Source: an uncultured Eubacteriales bacterium (GTDB lineage Bacteria; Bacillota; Clostridia; Christensenellales; UMGS416). From it: DNA of 27,467 nt. Under the pieces are notes generated by a model, which searched no databases, had not been told where the DNA came from, and saw only the letters and a program-made list of their open reading frames with translations. Each line of letters begins with the position of its first letter. The stretch's first letter is position 1. The stretch spans positions 1-27,467 of the forward strand of contig UQLW01000037.1 in NCBI GenBank assembly GCA_900542005.1, written 5' to 3'. This document shows positions 15,997 through 23,404 of the stretch, piece after piece. A program made the position numbers and the translations under genes.

Positions 15997-16449
15997 TTAG
16001 AGCTCAATGCGGCCGGAACGGACGGTCTGCGCCTGGGCGGCATGGGTTGCAGCCTGAAGAAACTGATCGACCTGGGCCGGTTCGCTGGTGAATTCGTAAA
16101 CATCGCCCTGCGGGCCGGACGTAACAAGCCGGGCGCCCCATTGGCTGGCGACGGCGGCCAGGGCTTCCCGCTCCAGGGAGCGGGCCATGGCCAGCTCCCG
16201 GCCCGCCTGGGGCGCGTGGTCAATCTGCTGATGCTGGATACAATCCAGCCGGGACAGCTGGGCTCGCAGAAGCCGGAGGTCGGCCTTGCCCTCCATGATA
16301 AACTGGATACGGGTACCGTGGTTGGCGGCTTCCTCGCAGACATGCAGATCCTTGACATTCCAGCCGGAGCGTCGCACCAGGATGAGGATGCGGTCCAGCA
16401 CGCCGACATAGTTATCCACAAATAATTCAATACGGTGGGTTGTAAACAT
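15997..16449 (-). CDS. ACT-domain protein resembling acetolactate synthase small subunit
   Basis: A 150-residue protein whose first 75 residues form an ACT domain (HRIELFVDNYVGVLDRILILVRRSGWNVKDL...) of the IlvN/IlvH type; the second half (about 80-150) corresponds to the small-subunit C-terminal region. In the biosynthetic enzyme this subunit binds valine and inhibits acetolactate synthase. No catalytic subunit gene is in the window, and this gene is instead co-transcribed with butyrate kinase. It could be a regulatory partner of a distant IlvB or an independent amino-acid sensor. The ATG follows GAAGGA with 10-nt spacing. Confidence 0.8.
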   Translation of the reverse strand: MFTTHRIELFVDNYVGVLDRILILVRRSGWNVKDLHVCEEAANHGTRIQFIMEGKADLRLLRAQLSRLDCIQHQQIDHAPQAGRELAMARSLEREALAAVASQWGARLVTSGPQGDVYEFTSEPAQVDQFLQAATHAAQAQTVRSGRIEL

Positions 16450-16494
16450 CTTGATTCATTCCTTCAGGCAGCGCCTTCTTTTTTTGCGTGGTTT

Positions 16495-16503
16495 ATTATA
16501 CCA
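16495..16503 (-). promoter_or_regulatory. Extended -10 promoter for the ACT/buk operon
   Basis: On the minus strand the sequence TGGTATAAT (16495-16503) has a perfect -10 box with the TG extension; the -35 region is poor (GTTTTC at 17-nt spacing). It lies about 46 nt before the ACT gene start. The -35 region overlaps the T-tract of the upstream EamA terminator. Confidence 0.6.
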
Positions 16504-16510
16504 TATCCGC

Positions 16511-16549
16511 GCCAAAAGAAAACGGCCCAGCACAGAGGCTGCGGGGCCG
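16511..16549 (-). terminator. Terminator of the EamA transporter gene
   Basis: On the minus strand a GC-rich stem (CGGCC and CAGC pairing with GCTG and GGCCG, with a small bulge, 16523-16549) is followed by TTTTCTTTT (16514-16522). It begins 14 nt after the transporter stop codon. Confidence 0.7.
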
Positions 16550-16562
16550 GAACGGATGGCGG

Positions 16563-17450
16563 CTAGGACAGGATAATGACCGCGACGATGCATAAAGCGG
16601 CGGCGATCAGGGCGCGCCCTGTGATCTTTTCCTTCAGGAAGATGCGCGAGAAGATCATGACGGAGATCATCGATACGGTGCTGGACAGGGGCATGAAGAA
16701 GGCCGAATCGTACTTGGGAACAAAGGTGACATAAATAAAATCGGCCGTGGCCATCAGGATGGCGGTGATGAACACAAGCAGGAGGAATTGCCTGTCCCGC
16801 AGAAGCTCCAGCGCCTTTTTCCGGTGGATGATGCACAGCGGGATCCCGATGAGGATCACGATCAGATTGTACATCAGCAGGTAGGTCTTTTCCACGCCGG
16901 GATACAGCAGCATGACCTGCTTGCTGATGGAGCCGCACAGGCCGCACACCACCAGCAGGCTGATGGAGGTGATGAGCCAGCGGGAGGAAATCTTCTGCGC
17001 CTTGCCGTCGACGCTGTAGCCGCCCTTATTCATCAGGAACATGGCGGCGATGAAAATGGCCAGGCCGATGATCTTCGCCGCGGTGAGCTTTTCGCCCCAA
17101 AGAAAGAGCCCCAGGGTGATGGGTACCAGCATATTGAGGTTGCGGATGGTGCCCGTCATGGAAGCGGGGCCCAGGCGGAAGGCCAGCATAAAGAGGGCCA
17201 GCTGCCCGAAGAAGCCCACGGAGAACACGGCGGTATAGCCGTAAAAGGCCGGCGCGGTGGGAAAGGGGCCGTAGGGCGGCAGGCACAGGTAAATAAGCGC
17301 CTGGAAGAAGGCCAGGATGGTTGTGTATACTGCCGAATCGGCCAGGGTGTTCAGCCGTCCCTGCTGGGACTTTTTCTGGATGATGGAGTTGCCGCCCAGG
17401 CAGCAGCCCTGAAGCAGCATACACAGGATCATCGATACCATTGCGGGCAT
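16563..17450 (-). CDS. EamA/DMT-superfamily transporter
   Basis: A 295-residue membrane protein with about ten hydrophobic helices arranged as two EamA halves, the usual DMT build. The second half ends ISVMIFSRIFLKEKITGRALIAAALCI, typical of the family, and the matching motif in the first half is LGLFLWGEKLTAAKIIGLAIF. It begins with about three helices and a charged loop containing Q-K-K-S. AAAGGAG is 7 nt before the ATG. Family members export or import amino acids, nucleotides, sugars or other metabolites; the substrate cannot be read here. It is a single-gene transcript with a long leader and its own terminator. Confidence 0.9.
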   Translation of the reverse strand: MPAMVSMILCMLLQGCCLGGNSIIQKKSQQGRLNTLADSAVYTTILAFFQALIYLCLPPYGPFPTAPAFYGYTAVFSVGFFGQLALFMLAFRLGPASMTGTIRNLNMLVPITLGLFLWGEKLTAAKIIGLAIFIAAMFLMNKGGYSVDGKAQKISSRWLITSISLLVVCGLCGSISKQVMLLYPGVEKTYLLMYNLIVILIGIPLCIIHRKKALELLRDRQFLLLVFITAILMATADFIYVTFVPKYDSAFFMPLSSTVSMISVMIFSRIFLKEKITGRALIAAALCIVAVIILS

Positions 17451-17764
17451 GGGAAATCTCCTTTCGGCATGGGATCATAAAAGGGATCGGTAAATCGCAG
17501 AGCCGGCGGCGCGCCGGCCTGCCGGAGATCGCGGCCGCGCGTGATCAATCGAAGCGGCCATCCCGCCGGGGAGGCCCCCAAAAAGCCCGCAGCCAGCGCG
17601 AAATAAGCTTTTTTCGATGGAAAGGCAGGGGTTTTGTGTGGGCCGTTTCACAGTATAACAGATTACCGTGCTAAAGGAAAGGACTTTCTGAACCGGACAC
17701 CGCTGCAATGCCCCTTCCTTTCTTGCATAAGTTGTTCTATAATGAATGGCAGGAGGGGCATGGA
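17451..17764. other. Divergent intergenic region with two promoter candidates and a long EamA leader
   Basis: On the minus strand TGTTATACT (17652-17660) is an extended -10 box with a weak TTTCCT at 17675-17680, which would give the EamA gene a leader of about 190 nt. That leader contains a 7-bp GC hairpin (GCCGGCG 17502-17508 with CGCCGGC 17512-17518) and several other GC-rich segments; no riboswitch class was recognised. On the plus strand TATAAT (17738-17743) lies 21 nt before the rlmA start but has no good -35 box. No gene is seen in this interval. Confidence 0.5.
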
Positions 17765-18634
17765 ATGAGTCTGAAAAGTGAAAAGGCATGGAAAAAATGG
17801 AGCGAGGCGGCAGCGCAGTGCCCGGTATGCGGCCTGGCGCTGGAAAGCGGCGAAGGCGGCCTGACCTGCAAAAGCGGGCACCACTTCGACCTATCGCGCC
17901 AGGGTTCGGTGCAGCTGATGCCGGGAAGCTCCAAGGCTTCCCCCTACGACGCCTCTCTTTTTGCGGCCCGGCGCCGCATGCTGGCTCTGGGGCTGTTTAC
18001 CCCCGCCCTGGAGGCGGCGCTGCCGCTGATGGAAAAGGCCGTCCCTCCGGGGAGGCTGTGGCTGGACGCCGGATGCGGGGAAGGCTGGGCGACGGCGTTC
18101 CTTCATGAAAGGCTGCCGGAACGGCTGGCCCTGGGCCTGGATCTTGCCGCGCCGGGGATCCGTATGGCGGCGGCCGCCTGGGGCGGGGAGATCCTCTGGA
18201 CAGTGGGCGATTTAGCCCGGCTTCCCCTGCAGGATGGGGCGGCGGCCGCGGTGGTGAACCTGCTGTCCCCGGCCCATTATGGGGAATTCCGCCGGGTGCT
18301 GGGGGCAGAAGGGCTGCTGGTCAAGTGGATCCCCGGATCGGGGCACCTGGAGCAGCTGCGCCAGGCGGCGGGCCTGCCCCTGGCGGAGGAAAGCCGGGCC
18401 CTGGCATTCTTCCATAAAAACTGCCGGTCGCTGGGGCTGAAGCGCATTGTGGCCAGCATCGAGGTGCGGGCGGAGGACCTGCCGGCTGCTGTTGCGATGG
18501 CCCCCTTTACCCAGCACCGCAGGCAGCAGGCCCTGGCGGCCTTGGCTGGCGCGGACCGCCTGTCGCTGACCAGCGACCTGTATCTGGCCTGGGGCCATGT
18601 GAGGGATAAGAGGGAAGGAGAGGGCCTGCTATGA
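17765..18634 (+). CDS. rlmA: RlmA-type 23S rRNA (guanine-N1)-methyltransferase
   Basis: A 289-residue enzyme. The N-terminal zinc site (Cys19, Cys22, Cys35, His39 in CPVCG...CKSGHHFD) and the following LSRQGSVQLM are hallmarks of the RlmA(I)/RlmA(II) family. The SAM-binding domain has LWLDAGCGEGWATAF (about residues 97-111), then GLDLAAPGI and VNLLSPAHYGEFRRVL. Members methylate N1 of G745 or G748 in 23S rRNA; which position is targeted is not decided here. AGGAGG lies about 8 nt before the ATG. It is the first gene of an operon; its stop overlaps the next start (ATGA). Confidence 0.9.
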   Translation: MSLKSEKAWKKWSEAAAQCPVCGLALESGEGGLTCKSGHHFDLSRQGSVQLMPGSSKASPYDASLFAARRRMLALGLFTPALEAALPLMEKAVPPGRLWLDAGCGEGWATAFLHERLPERLALGLDLAAPGIRMAAAAWGGEILWTVGDLARLPLQDGAAAAVVNLLSPAHYGEFRRVLGAEGLLVKWIPGSGHLEQLRQAAGLPLAEESRALAFFHKNCRSLGLKRIVASIEVRAEDLPAAVAMAPFTQHRRQQALAALAGADRLSLTSDLYLAWGHVRDKREGEGLL

Positions 18635-19062
18635 CCATAAAGACGATGCTGGCCAGCGACGCGCTGGATCCGCTGGATCTAAACTGTGCGGAAAAGATCC
18701 TGTACGCGGCCAACGAGGCCTATGGGTTAGGGCTGGATCCCCGCGCGCTGCGGCTGGCGGCGGGGTTTGGCGGCGGCTTGGGCTGCGGCCTGACCTGCGG
18801 CGCGCTTTCAGGCGGCGCGATGGCGCTGAGCTGCCTGTTTGTGCGGCAGCGCGCCCATGAGAGCGGGCGGATCAAGGCGCTCTGCGGCGAGCTGGCGGCG
18901 CGCCTTCAGGCTCAGCTGGGCGCGGCGGATTGCGCGGCGCTGAAGCCCCGGTACCATCGGCCGGAGGCGGGATGCAAGGCCGTAATCCTGGCGGCTGCCG
19001 GGATATTGGATGAGATCATTGAGCGGGAAAATATGGGCTCCCACCAGGAGGAGGCCGAGTAA
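18631..19062 (+). CDS. C_GCAxxG_C_C family protein
   Basis: A 143-residue protein whose central block GFGGGLGCGLTCGALSGGAMAL matches the C_GCAxxG_C_C family, with further cysteines at NCAEKIL, SCLF, LCGE, DCAAL and GCKA. The family is thought to bind redox metal centres, and some members are secreted or fused to redox proteins. No signal peptide is seen here, so it is probably cytoplasmic. The start codon overlaps the rlmA stop, so translation is coupled. Confidence 0.85.
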   Translation: MTIKTMLASDALDPLDLNCAEKILYAANEAYGLGLDPRALRLAAGFGGGLGCGLTCGALSGGAMALSCLFVRQRAHESGRIKALCGELAARLQAQLGAADCAALKPRYHRPEAGCKAVILAAAGILDEIIERENMGSHQEEAE

Positions 19063-19091
19063 AAGCCCGCCGATAATGGGGAGGACATCGA

Positions 19092-19823
19092 ATGAAAACA
19101 AAGATATGGGCCCACAGGGGGGCCAGCGCCTATGCGCCGGAAAACACGCTGGAGGCCTTCAAGCTGGCGGTGGACATGAAGGCCGAGGGCGTGGAGCTGG
19201 ACGTGCACCTAAGCGCCGACGGGGAGCTGATGGTGGGGCATGACGAGACGGTGGACCGCTGCTCCGATGGCACCGGTATGATCTGCCAGATGACCTGCGC
19301 CCAGCTGAAGGAGCTGGATTTTGGCGTGCGCTTCCCCCAATACCGGGGCGCAAAGATGCCGACGCTGGAGGAGGTATATCGCCTTCTGAAGCCGGCCGGG
19401 CTTTTCATCAACATTGAAATCAAATCGCTGCCCAACATCTATGAGGGTATCGAGCAGAAGCTGGATAAGCTGGCTACGGCCATGGGTATGCAGGATCGGA
19501 TTATCTACTCCTCCTTTGACCACTATACGCTGGTCGAGATGCGCCGGATCAACCCTGCTGTGCCGCTGGGCATCCTTTACAGCCATGGCGAATACGAGCC
19601 CTGGAAGTATGCGGCCGCTATTGGGGTGAACGCACTGCACCCCTGGTATCCGTCGCTGAAGCGGCCTGTGGTGCCGGGCAGCCAGGCGGCCGGCATTGCC
19701 GTGCACCCCTGGACGGTGGACGGCGAGCAGGAGCTGGCGTGGATGTACCGCCTGGGCGTGGAGGCGGTGATCTCCAACAAGCCGGATGTGGCCTTGCAGG
19801 TGCGCGGGCAGGTACAGGGCTAG
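19092..19823 (+). CDS. Glycerophosphodiester phosphodiesterase
   Basis: A 243-residue enzyme of the GDPD/UgpQ type. It hydrolyses glycerophosphodiesters to glycerol-3-phosphate and an alcohol. The TIM-barrel active site residues are visible: His8 and Arg9 (AHRGAS), Glu35 and Asp37 (VELDVHLS), His50 (VGHDE) and the later INIEIKS strand; the C-terminal HPWTVD and VEAVISNKPD are family-typical. No signal peptide, so cytoplasmic. A gap of 29 nt separates it from the gene before; the next gene starts right at its stop. Confidence 0.93.
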   Translation: MKTKIWAHRGASAYAPENTLEAFKLAVDMKAEGVELDVHLSADGELMVGHDETVDRCSDGTGMICQMTCAQLKELDFGVRFPQYRGAKMPTLEEVYRLLKPAGLFINIEIKSLPNIYEGIEQKLDKLATAMGMQDRIIYSSFDHYTLVEMRRINPAVPLGILYSHGEYEPWKYAAAIGVNALHPWYPSLKRPVVPGSQAAGIAVHPWTVDGEQELAWMYRLGVEAVISNKPDVALQVRGQVQG

Positions 19824-20753
19824 ATGGCGCGGATCGAGTCGTGCCGCCTCTGCCCCCGCCAGTGCGGGGTGATGCGGCTGCCAGGCCGGGATGAGGGCCC
19901 CGGTTTCTGCAAGATGGGGGCCGACGCCCTGGCGGCCCGCTCCGCGCTGCATTTCTGGGAGGAACCCTGTATCTCAGGCACGCGGGGCTCCGGGACCATC
20001 TTCTTTGCAGGCTGCAGCCTGCAGTGCGTTTTCTGCCAGAACTATGCGCTTTCCCACCAGGGCAAGGGGAAGCGCGTATCCATAGGTTCCCTGAGACGGA
20101 TGATGGACGCGCTGGTGGAGCAGGGAGCCCACAATATCAACCTGGTGAACCCTACCCACTTTGCCGCCTTCCTGGCACAAGCGCTGACCGGATACCGGCC
20201 CGGCGTGCCGGTGGTGTACAATTCCAGCGGCTATGAAAGCCCGGAGGGCCTGGCCCTGATGGAGGGGAAGGTGGATGTCTACCTTCCGGATTTTAAGTAT
20301 TTCGATGACCGCTGGGCCCAGCGCTACAGCCATGCGCCCGATTACTTTGCCTGGGCCAGCCGCGCGCTGGAGCAGATGGTGGCTCAGGTTGGCGCACCGC
20401 AGATGGACGGGAATGGGATGCTGCGGCGCGGCGTGCTGGTGCGGCATTTGGTGCTGCCGGGCCACAGCGACGATTCCCTGCGGCTGTTGGACTGGCTGGA
20501 ATCGCATTTTGCAGGACAGATCCTGCTCTCGGTTATGTTTCAGTATACCCCCTTTGGAGAGGCTGCGCAGTATCCGGAGATCAACCGGCGGCTGACCACG
20601 CTGGAATACCAGCGCGTGACGCGGGCGCTGGAGGGCATGAAGCTGGAGGGGTATGTGCAGGAGCGTGCCTCCGCCAGCGAGGAATATATCCCGGATTTTG
20701 CATTCCAGGGCGTCATCGGGGCGGAGCAAACGGCAGGGCAGGAGGAGCCTTAA
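19824..20753 (+). CDS. Radical SAM protein, PflA-like
   Basis: A 309-residue protein of the COG1313 group, often called putative pyruvate formate-lyase activating enzymes. The radical SAM cluster motif is Cys64-x3-Cys68-x2-Cys71 (CSLQCVFC). The N-terminus adds Cys7, Cys10, Cys14, Cys29 and Cys49, a pattern typical of this group and possibly a second metal site. Other blocks are NPTHFAAF, VVYNSSGYES, DVYLPDFKYF and VRHLVLPGHSDDS. The ATG directly abuts the TAG of the preceding gene, implying coupled translation. The true substrate of this group is unknown; no pyruvate formate-lyase is in the window. Confidence 0.9.
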   Translation: MARIESCRLCPRQCGVMRLPGRDEGPGFCKMGADALAARSALHFWEEPCISGTRGSGTIFFAGCSLQCVFCQNYALSHQGKGKRVSIGSLRRMMDALVEQGAHNINLVNPTHFAAFLAQALTGYRPGVPVVYNSSGYESPEGLALMEGKVDVYLPDFKYFDDRWAQRYSHAPDYFAWASRALEQMVAQVGAPQMDGNGMLRRGVLVRHLVLPGHSDDSLRLLDWLESHFAGQILLSVMFQYTPFGEAAQYPEINRRLTTLEYQRVTRALEGMKLEGYVQERASASEEYIPDFAFQGVIGAEQTAGQEEP

Positions 20754-20769
20754 GGCAGGAGGGAAGCGG

Positions 20770-20832
20770 ATGACGGGACGGATTGTTCTAATCTCCGGCC
20801 CCTGTGGAGCCGGGAAGACGACGGTTGCCTTA
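20770..20832 (+). pseudogene. 5' fragment of a P-loop kinase (AAA/shikimate-kinase-like), interrupted
   Basis: AGGAGGG precedes an ATG encoding MTGRIVLISGPCGAGKTTVA, a complete Walker A (GPCGAGKTT). After about residue 20 the frame runs into unrelated AT-rich sequence (a decayed RlmD-type tail) and stops at TAG 20908-20910. The matching C-terminal part of the kinase lies 1.4 kb downstream (22250-22591). The gene closes the rlmA operon and is disrupted. Confidence 0.8.
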
Positions 20833-21130
20833 CTTTCCAAGGGCGAGGTCGACTCGAAAAAGATTCGGGTTGAGTTCTCTTTGGAAGATATGGATATGTC
20901 CGAGTTTTAGGACAGGGCAACCTATCCGCAGATTAAGGAAGATGTGCTGGAACATTCAGGGTTAAAAGTATCAAGCCTTTATATCTCACAGATCAAACGT
21001 AAATGTGGTCTTGAGGTTGGCAAAAACTACAACCAGCCAAAATCTGAGGATCCCAGACAGTCCCAATGTCCGCTGGAAAAAGAGAAAGCGATTAAGGAGG
21101 CGCGCGCTTTTGCACTTTGGCATGAATTCA
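20833..21130 (+). pseudogene. Decayed C-terminal tail of an RlmD-type rRNA methyltransferase
   Basis: The reading LLSKGEVDSKKIRVEFSLED, then ATYPQIKEDVLEHSGLKVS, then SLYISQIKRKCGLEVGKNYN and PEDPR..QCPLEKEKAIKEA-like text matches the C-terminal extension found on many clostridial RlmD (RumA) proteins, which normally ends ALKYFGMI. Here a TAG at 20908-20910 sits where a glutamine codon is expected, and a 4-nt expansion of GCGC near 21107 shifts the frame before LLHFGM. No catalytic part of the methyltransferase is present. It arrived as the left end of the insert. Confidence 0.7.
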
Positions 21131-21193
21131 GCGGGGCGAAGGTTATGTGCTTTAAATAGTATGAAAAAAACATTGACGAACGGGAGAATTACT

Positions 21194-22105
21194 ATGAGAG
21201 TATTGTCAAAAGAACAACTAAATAGGATGAACGATTGGATGCAGATATACGCTCGTCCCTATGATCGTGCAAAGTGGAATTATCTCTTTAACGGTGGAAG
21301 CCAGGATGCTATCGTTGAAGAAATGCTGAAGTATCAGAACGCTGATGGAGGAATGGGTAGCGGTTTTGAAGCAGATGTGCTTTGCCCCTTGTCCGCCGCC
21401 ATCCCTACAGCAGAAGCTATCTTTCAAGCATACGAATACAATCTTGACTGCACCGCTGATTGGTTCAAGACGATCCTTGCATATTTTGAAAACTCTGTGC
21501 AGGATATTCCTAAGTATTGGGAAGATAGCCCAAAAGAAGCTATGGATTATCCTCATGCCCCGTGGTGGAACTACGCACCTTGTACAGTGTTTAGTCCCAA
21601 CCCGTGTGCAGTAGTCTCATCTGCAATGATTCGCTATGGAACAGAAAGCCAAAAACAGCTCGGATTGAAGATTGCCGATGATTGTTTTAAGCTTCTTATT
21701 GGCGATGGTCTTTGCGGAGATCACGATACGCTTAATATTCAGGCATTAGTTGAACAGCTTACACAGATACGCTCTCCGCTTATTTCGGATGAAGTGATGA
21801 AATCTATGAGAAAAAGAATACTTGATAATACCTGCTTTGATACAAGCAAGTATGCTGGATATTTCTTCACTCCGCTTGACTTTGTATCGTCGCCTAATTC
21901 TATATGGTACGACGATGTGAAGCATGGCATTGAGCAGACCTTTGATTACTGGCTCGATAACATAAATGAGCAAGGCGTATGGAATCCCAATTTCTCATGG
22001 GGAATCGACAGCGACGTATCCAGACAAGTAACCCAGAATTGGAAAGGATATATCACCGTAAAGCGAGCTAAGATACTACTTAACTTTGGTAGAATTGAAA
22101 AATGA
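21194..22105 (+). CDS. Uncharacterised protein, possible alpha/alpha-toroid fold
   Basis: A 303-residue protein of unknown function. The start ATG 21194 has GGGAG about 8 nt upstream; a longer frame from 21005 runs through the decayed RlmD tail and is not real. The segment KYQNADGGMGSGFEAD resembles the Q.DGG repeat of prenyltransferase/terpenoid-cyclase-type toroids, and the rest is helical with many aromatic residues (PWWNYAPC, GVWNPNFSW). No signal peptide or membrane helix. It is the only intact gene in the AT-rich insert, which suggests horizontal acquisition as cargo. A catalytic role is not established. Confidence 0.75.
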   Translation: MRVLSKEQLNRMNDWMQIYARPYDRAKWNYLFNGGSQDAIVEEMLKYQNADGGMGSGFEADVLCPLSAAIPTAEAIFQAYEYNLDCTADWFKTILAYFENSVQDIPKYWEDSPKEAMDYPHAPWWNYAPCTVFSPNPCAVVSSAMIRYGTESQKQLGLKIADDCFKLLIGDGLCGDHDTLNIQALVEQLTQIRSPLISDEVMKSMRKRILDNTCFDTSKYAGYFFTPLDFVSSPNSIWYDDVKHGIEQTFDYWLDNINEQGVWNPNFSWGIDSDVSRQVTQNWKGYITVKRAKILLNFGRIEK

Positions 22106-22249
22106 TTGTTTCTACATAAAAGGTCATACATGACAGATCGTACAAGATGTATGATAAGTGGAAGATATAGAATGCAAATTGCCGCCAGAGCAAAGAATAG
22201 GACGATTGAAACAGATAAGATTAACTGGAGATTAATATTTACAATGCAC

Positions 22250-22591
22250 TGGGGCGGATATGAGGTTTATGTGGACGGCGTTATCGGCCCCTGGTTTTTG
22301 AAGCCATGGATTCAGCTGGCCCGGGCCGGTATGGATGTACGGTATATTGTGCTGCGCCCCGATGAGCCTACGACCGTGGCCCGCGCTATGGCGCGGGAGC
22401 AGCAGGCCAAGATCCCGCTGGCAAAGAGCACGGTAACCAGCATGTGGCGCTCGCTGGCCCATCTGGGCGCCTATGAGCCCTACGCGGTGGATACAAGCGC
22501 TACGGACAGCCACCAAAGCGCCGCCTATCTGCGGGAAAGGCTTGAAGCGGAGGGCTTCCGGCTCCTGGCGGCAACAGAGCCTGAAAGGTAA
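22250..22591 (+). pseudogene. 3' fragment of the interrupted P-loop kinase
   Basis: From about 22250 the sequence returns to GC-rich backbone and reads GGYEVYVDGVIGPWFLKPW, then VRYIVLRPDEPTTVARAMAR and MWRSLAHLGAYEPYAVDT. This is the usual C-terminal half of small P-loop kinases whose N-terminus is ISGP.GAGKTTVA, found at 20770. About 60 central residues, which would hold the acceptor-binding part, are missing from both fragments. An ATG at 22244 could start translation, but no good ribosome binding site is seen. The operon terminator at 22667 follows 75 nt later. Confidence 0.8.
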
Positions 22592-22666
22592 GCGGCGGCA
22601 GAGGAGGCCATCCCCTTATGGGCCGGCGGAACCGGAGCCTGACCGGCCAAGGACAAAATGCTTCAT

Positions 22667-22701
22667 AAAAAACAGCCGGAACGCATTCCGGCTGTTTTTT
22701 T
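22667..22701 (+). terminator. Terminator of the rlmA operon
   Basis: A perfect 15-bp stem (22667-22681 with 22686-22700), tetraloop CGCA and a run of seven T residues form a textbook terminator. It is followed directly by the promoter of the histidine phosphatase gene. Confidence 0.92.
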
Positions 22702-22721
22702 ATGAATGTGGATACAGATTA

Positions 22722-22730
22722 TGCTACAAT
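22722..22730 (+). promoter_or_regulatory. Extended -10 promoter for the histidine phosphatase gene
   Basis: TGCTACAAT (22722-22730) is a -10 box with TG extension about 46 nt before the ATG at 22776; the -35 region is poor because it overlaps the upstream terminator's T-tract. Confidence 0.55.
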
Positions 22731-22775
22731 AGAATAGGCGAAATGAGCGGGGATGACCGGTCATAGGAGGATTGG

Positions 22776-23291
22776 ATGTTTTATTTGATTAGGCATGGAA
22801 AGACGGATTACAGGGAGCGCAATACAAAGATCTACCAGGGCTTCGGCGTCCAGCTATCCAAGCTGTCCGAGGAAGGCGTGGCGCAGGTTCAAGCGGCTGC
22901 CCGGGATCCACGGCTTTCAGGCGCAGAACTTATCCTGTGCTCTCCCTATACCCGGGCGGTGCAAACGGCGGCGATTCTGTCAAAAGAATTACAGGTGGAG
23001 ATCAGAATTGAAACGGAGCTGCACGAATGGTTAGCCAACAAGCATTACATCTATGAGGACGACGAGACGGCGGAGCGCGCCTATGAAGAATATGAGCGGA
23101 ACCAGGGAAAATATCCATCGGACACGCGGCTCTGGGAGGACGCGCCCTCCATGCGGGCGCGGGTGATTCGGGTGCTGCGCCGGTATGGCGCCTATAAGAA
23201 GGTCATCGTGGCCGGCCATGGAATGATGATTCAGGCAACGACGGGGAAGCCCCATCCCCAATGCGGGGAGATTGTTGAGTTTGACCTGTAA
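22776..23291 (+). CDS. Histidine phosphatase family protein
   Basis: A 171-residue member of the phosphoglycerate-mutase-like superfamily. The catalytic RHG motif is at Arg6-His7-Gly8 (YLIRHGKTDYRERN), the acid residue is probably in ELHEWL, the arginine in SPYTRAVQTA, and the second histidine in VAGHGMMI. It is shorter than phosphoglycerate mutase and has a charged insert YEDDETAERAYEEYERNQGK. Such enzymes dephosphorylate sugars, nucleotides or proteins; the substrate is unknown. AGGAGG lies 5 nt before the ATG. A 62-bp piece of this gene is duplicated at 24681-24743. Confidence 0.9.
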   Translation: MFYLIRHGKTDYRERNTKIYQGFGVQLSKLSEEGVAQVQAAARDPRLSGAELILCSPYTRAVQTAAILSKELQVEIRIETELHEWLANKHYIYEDDETAERAYEEYERNQGKYPSDTRLWEDAPSMRARVIRVLRRYGAYKKVIVAGHGMMIQATTGKPHPQCGEIVEFDL

Positions 23292-23404
23292 AGAGCGGGG
23301 AAGGCTTGGCCGGCAAGAGGATAGGGCTGGCTGGGGCATATGGGTACGGGATGAAACCGCGCTCACGAAAGAGGGCAGGAAAATCCATGCGGAGGAGGCG
23401 GGAG

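Larger units (their letters stand above)
20833..22249. mobile_element. AT-richer insert splitting the P-loop kinase gene
   Basis: Between the two kinase fragments about 1.4 kb of visibly AT-richer sequence carries the decayed RlmD tail (left) and one intact gene (21194-22105). No transposase, integrase, terminal inverted repeats or target-site duplication is visible, so the mechanism is unknown. The kinase also lacks its middle part, meaning insertion came with a deletion or was a replacement by recombination. Confidence 0.6.

Noticed and set aside
14860..16425. 521-codon plus-strand frame opposite butyrate kinase and the ACT gene
   Set aside because: Both minus-strand genes are unambiguous family members; the opposite frame is His/Gly-rich shadow coding.
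16788..17480. 230-codon plus-strand frame opposite the EamA transporter
   Set aside because: A shadow of ten membrane helices; highly charged, with no family features.
20833..22249. Insertion sequence or integron as the cause of the kinase split
   Set aside because: No transposase or integrase, no terminal inverted repeats and no target duplication could be seen at either edge.
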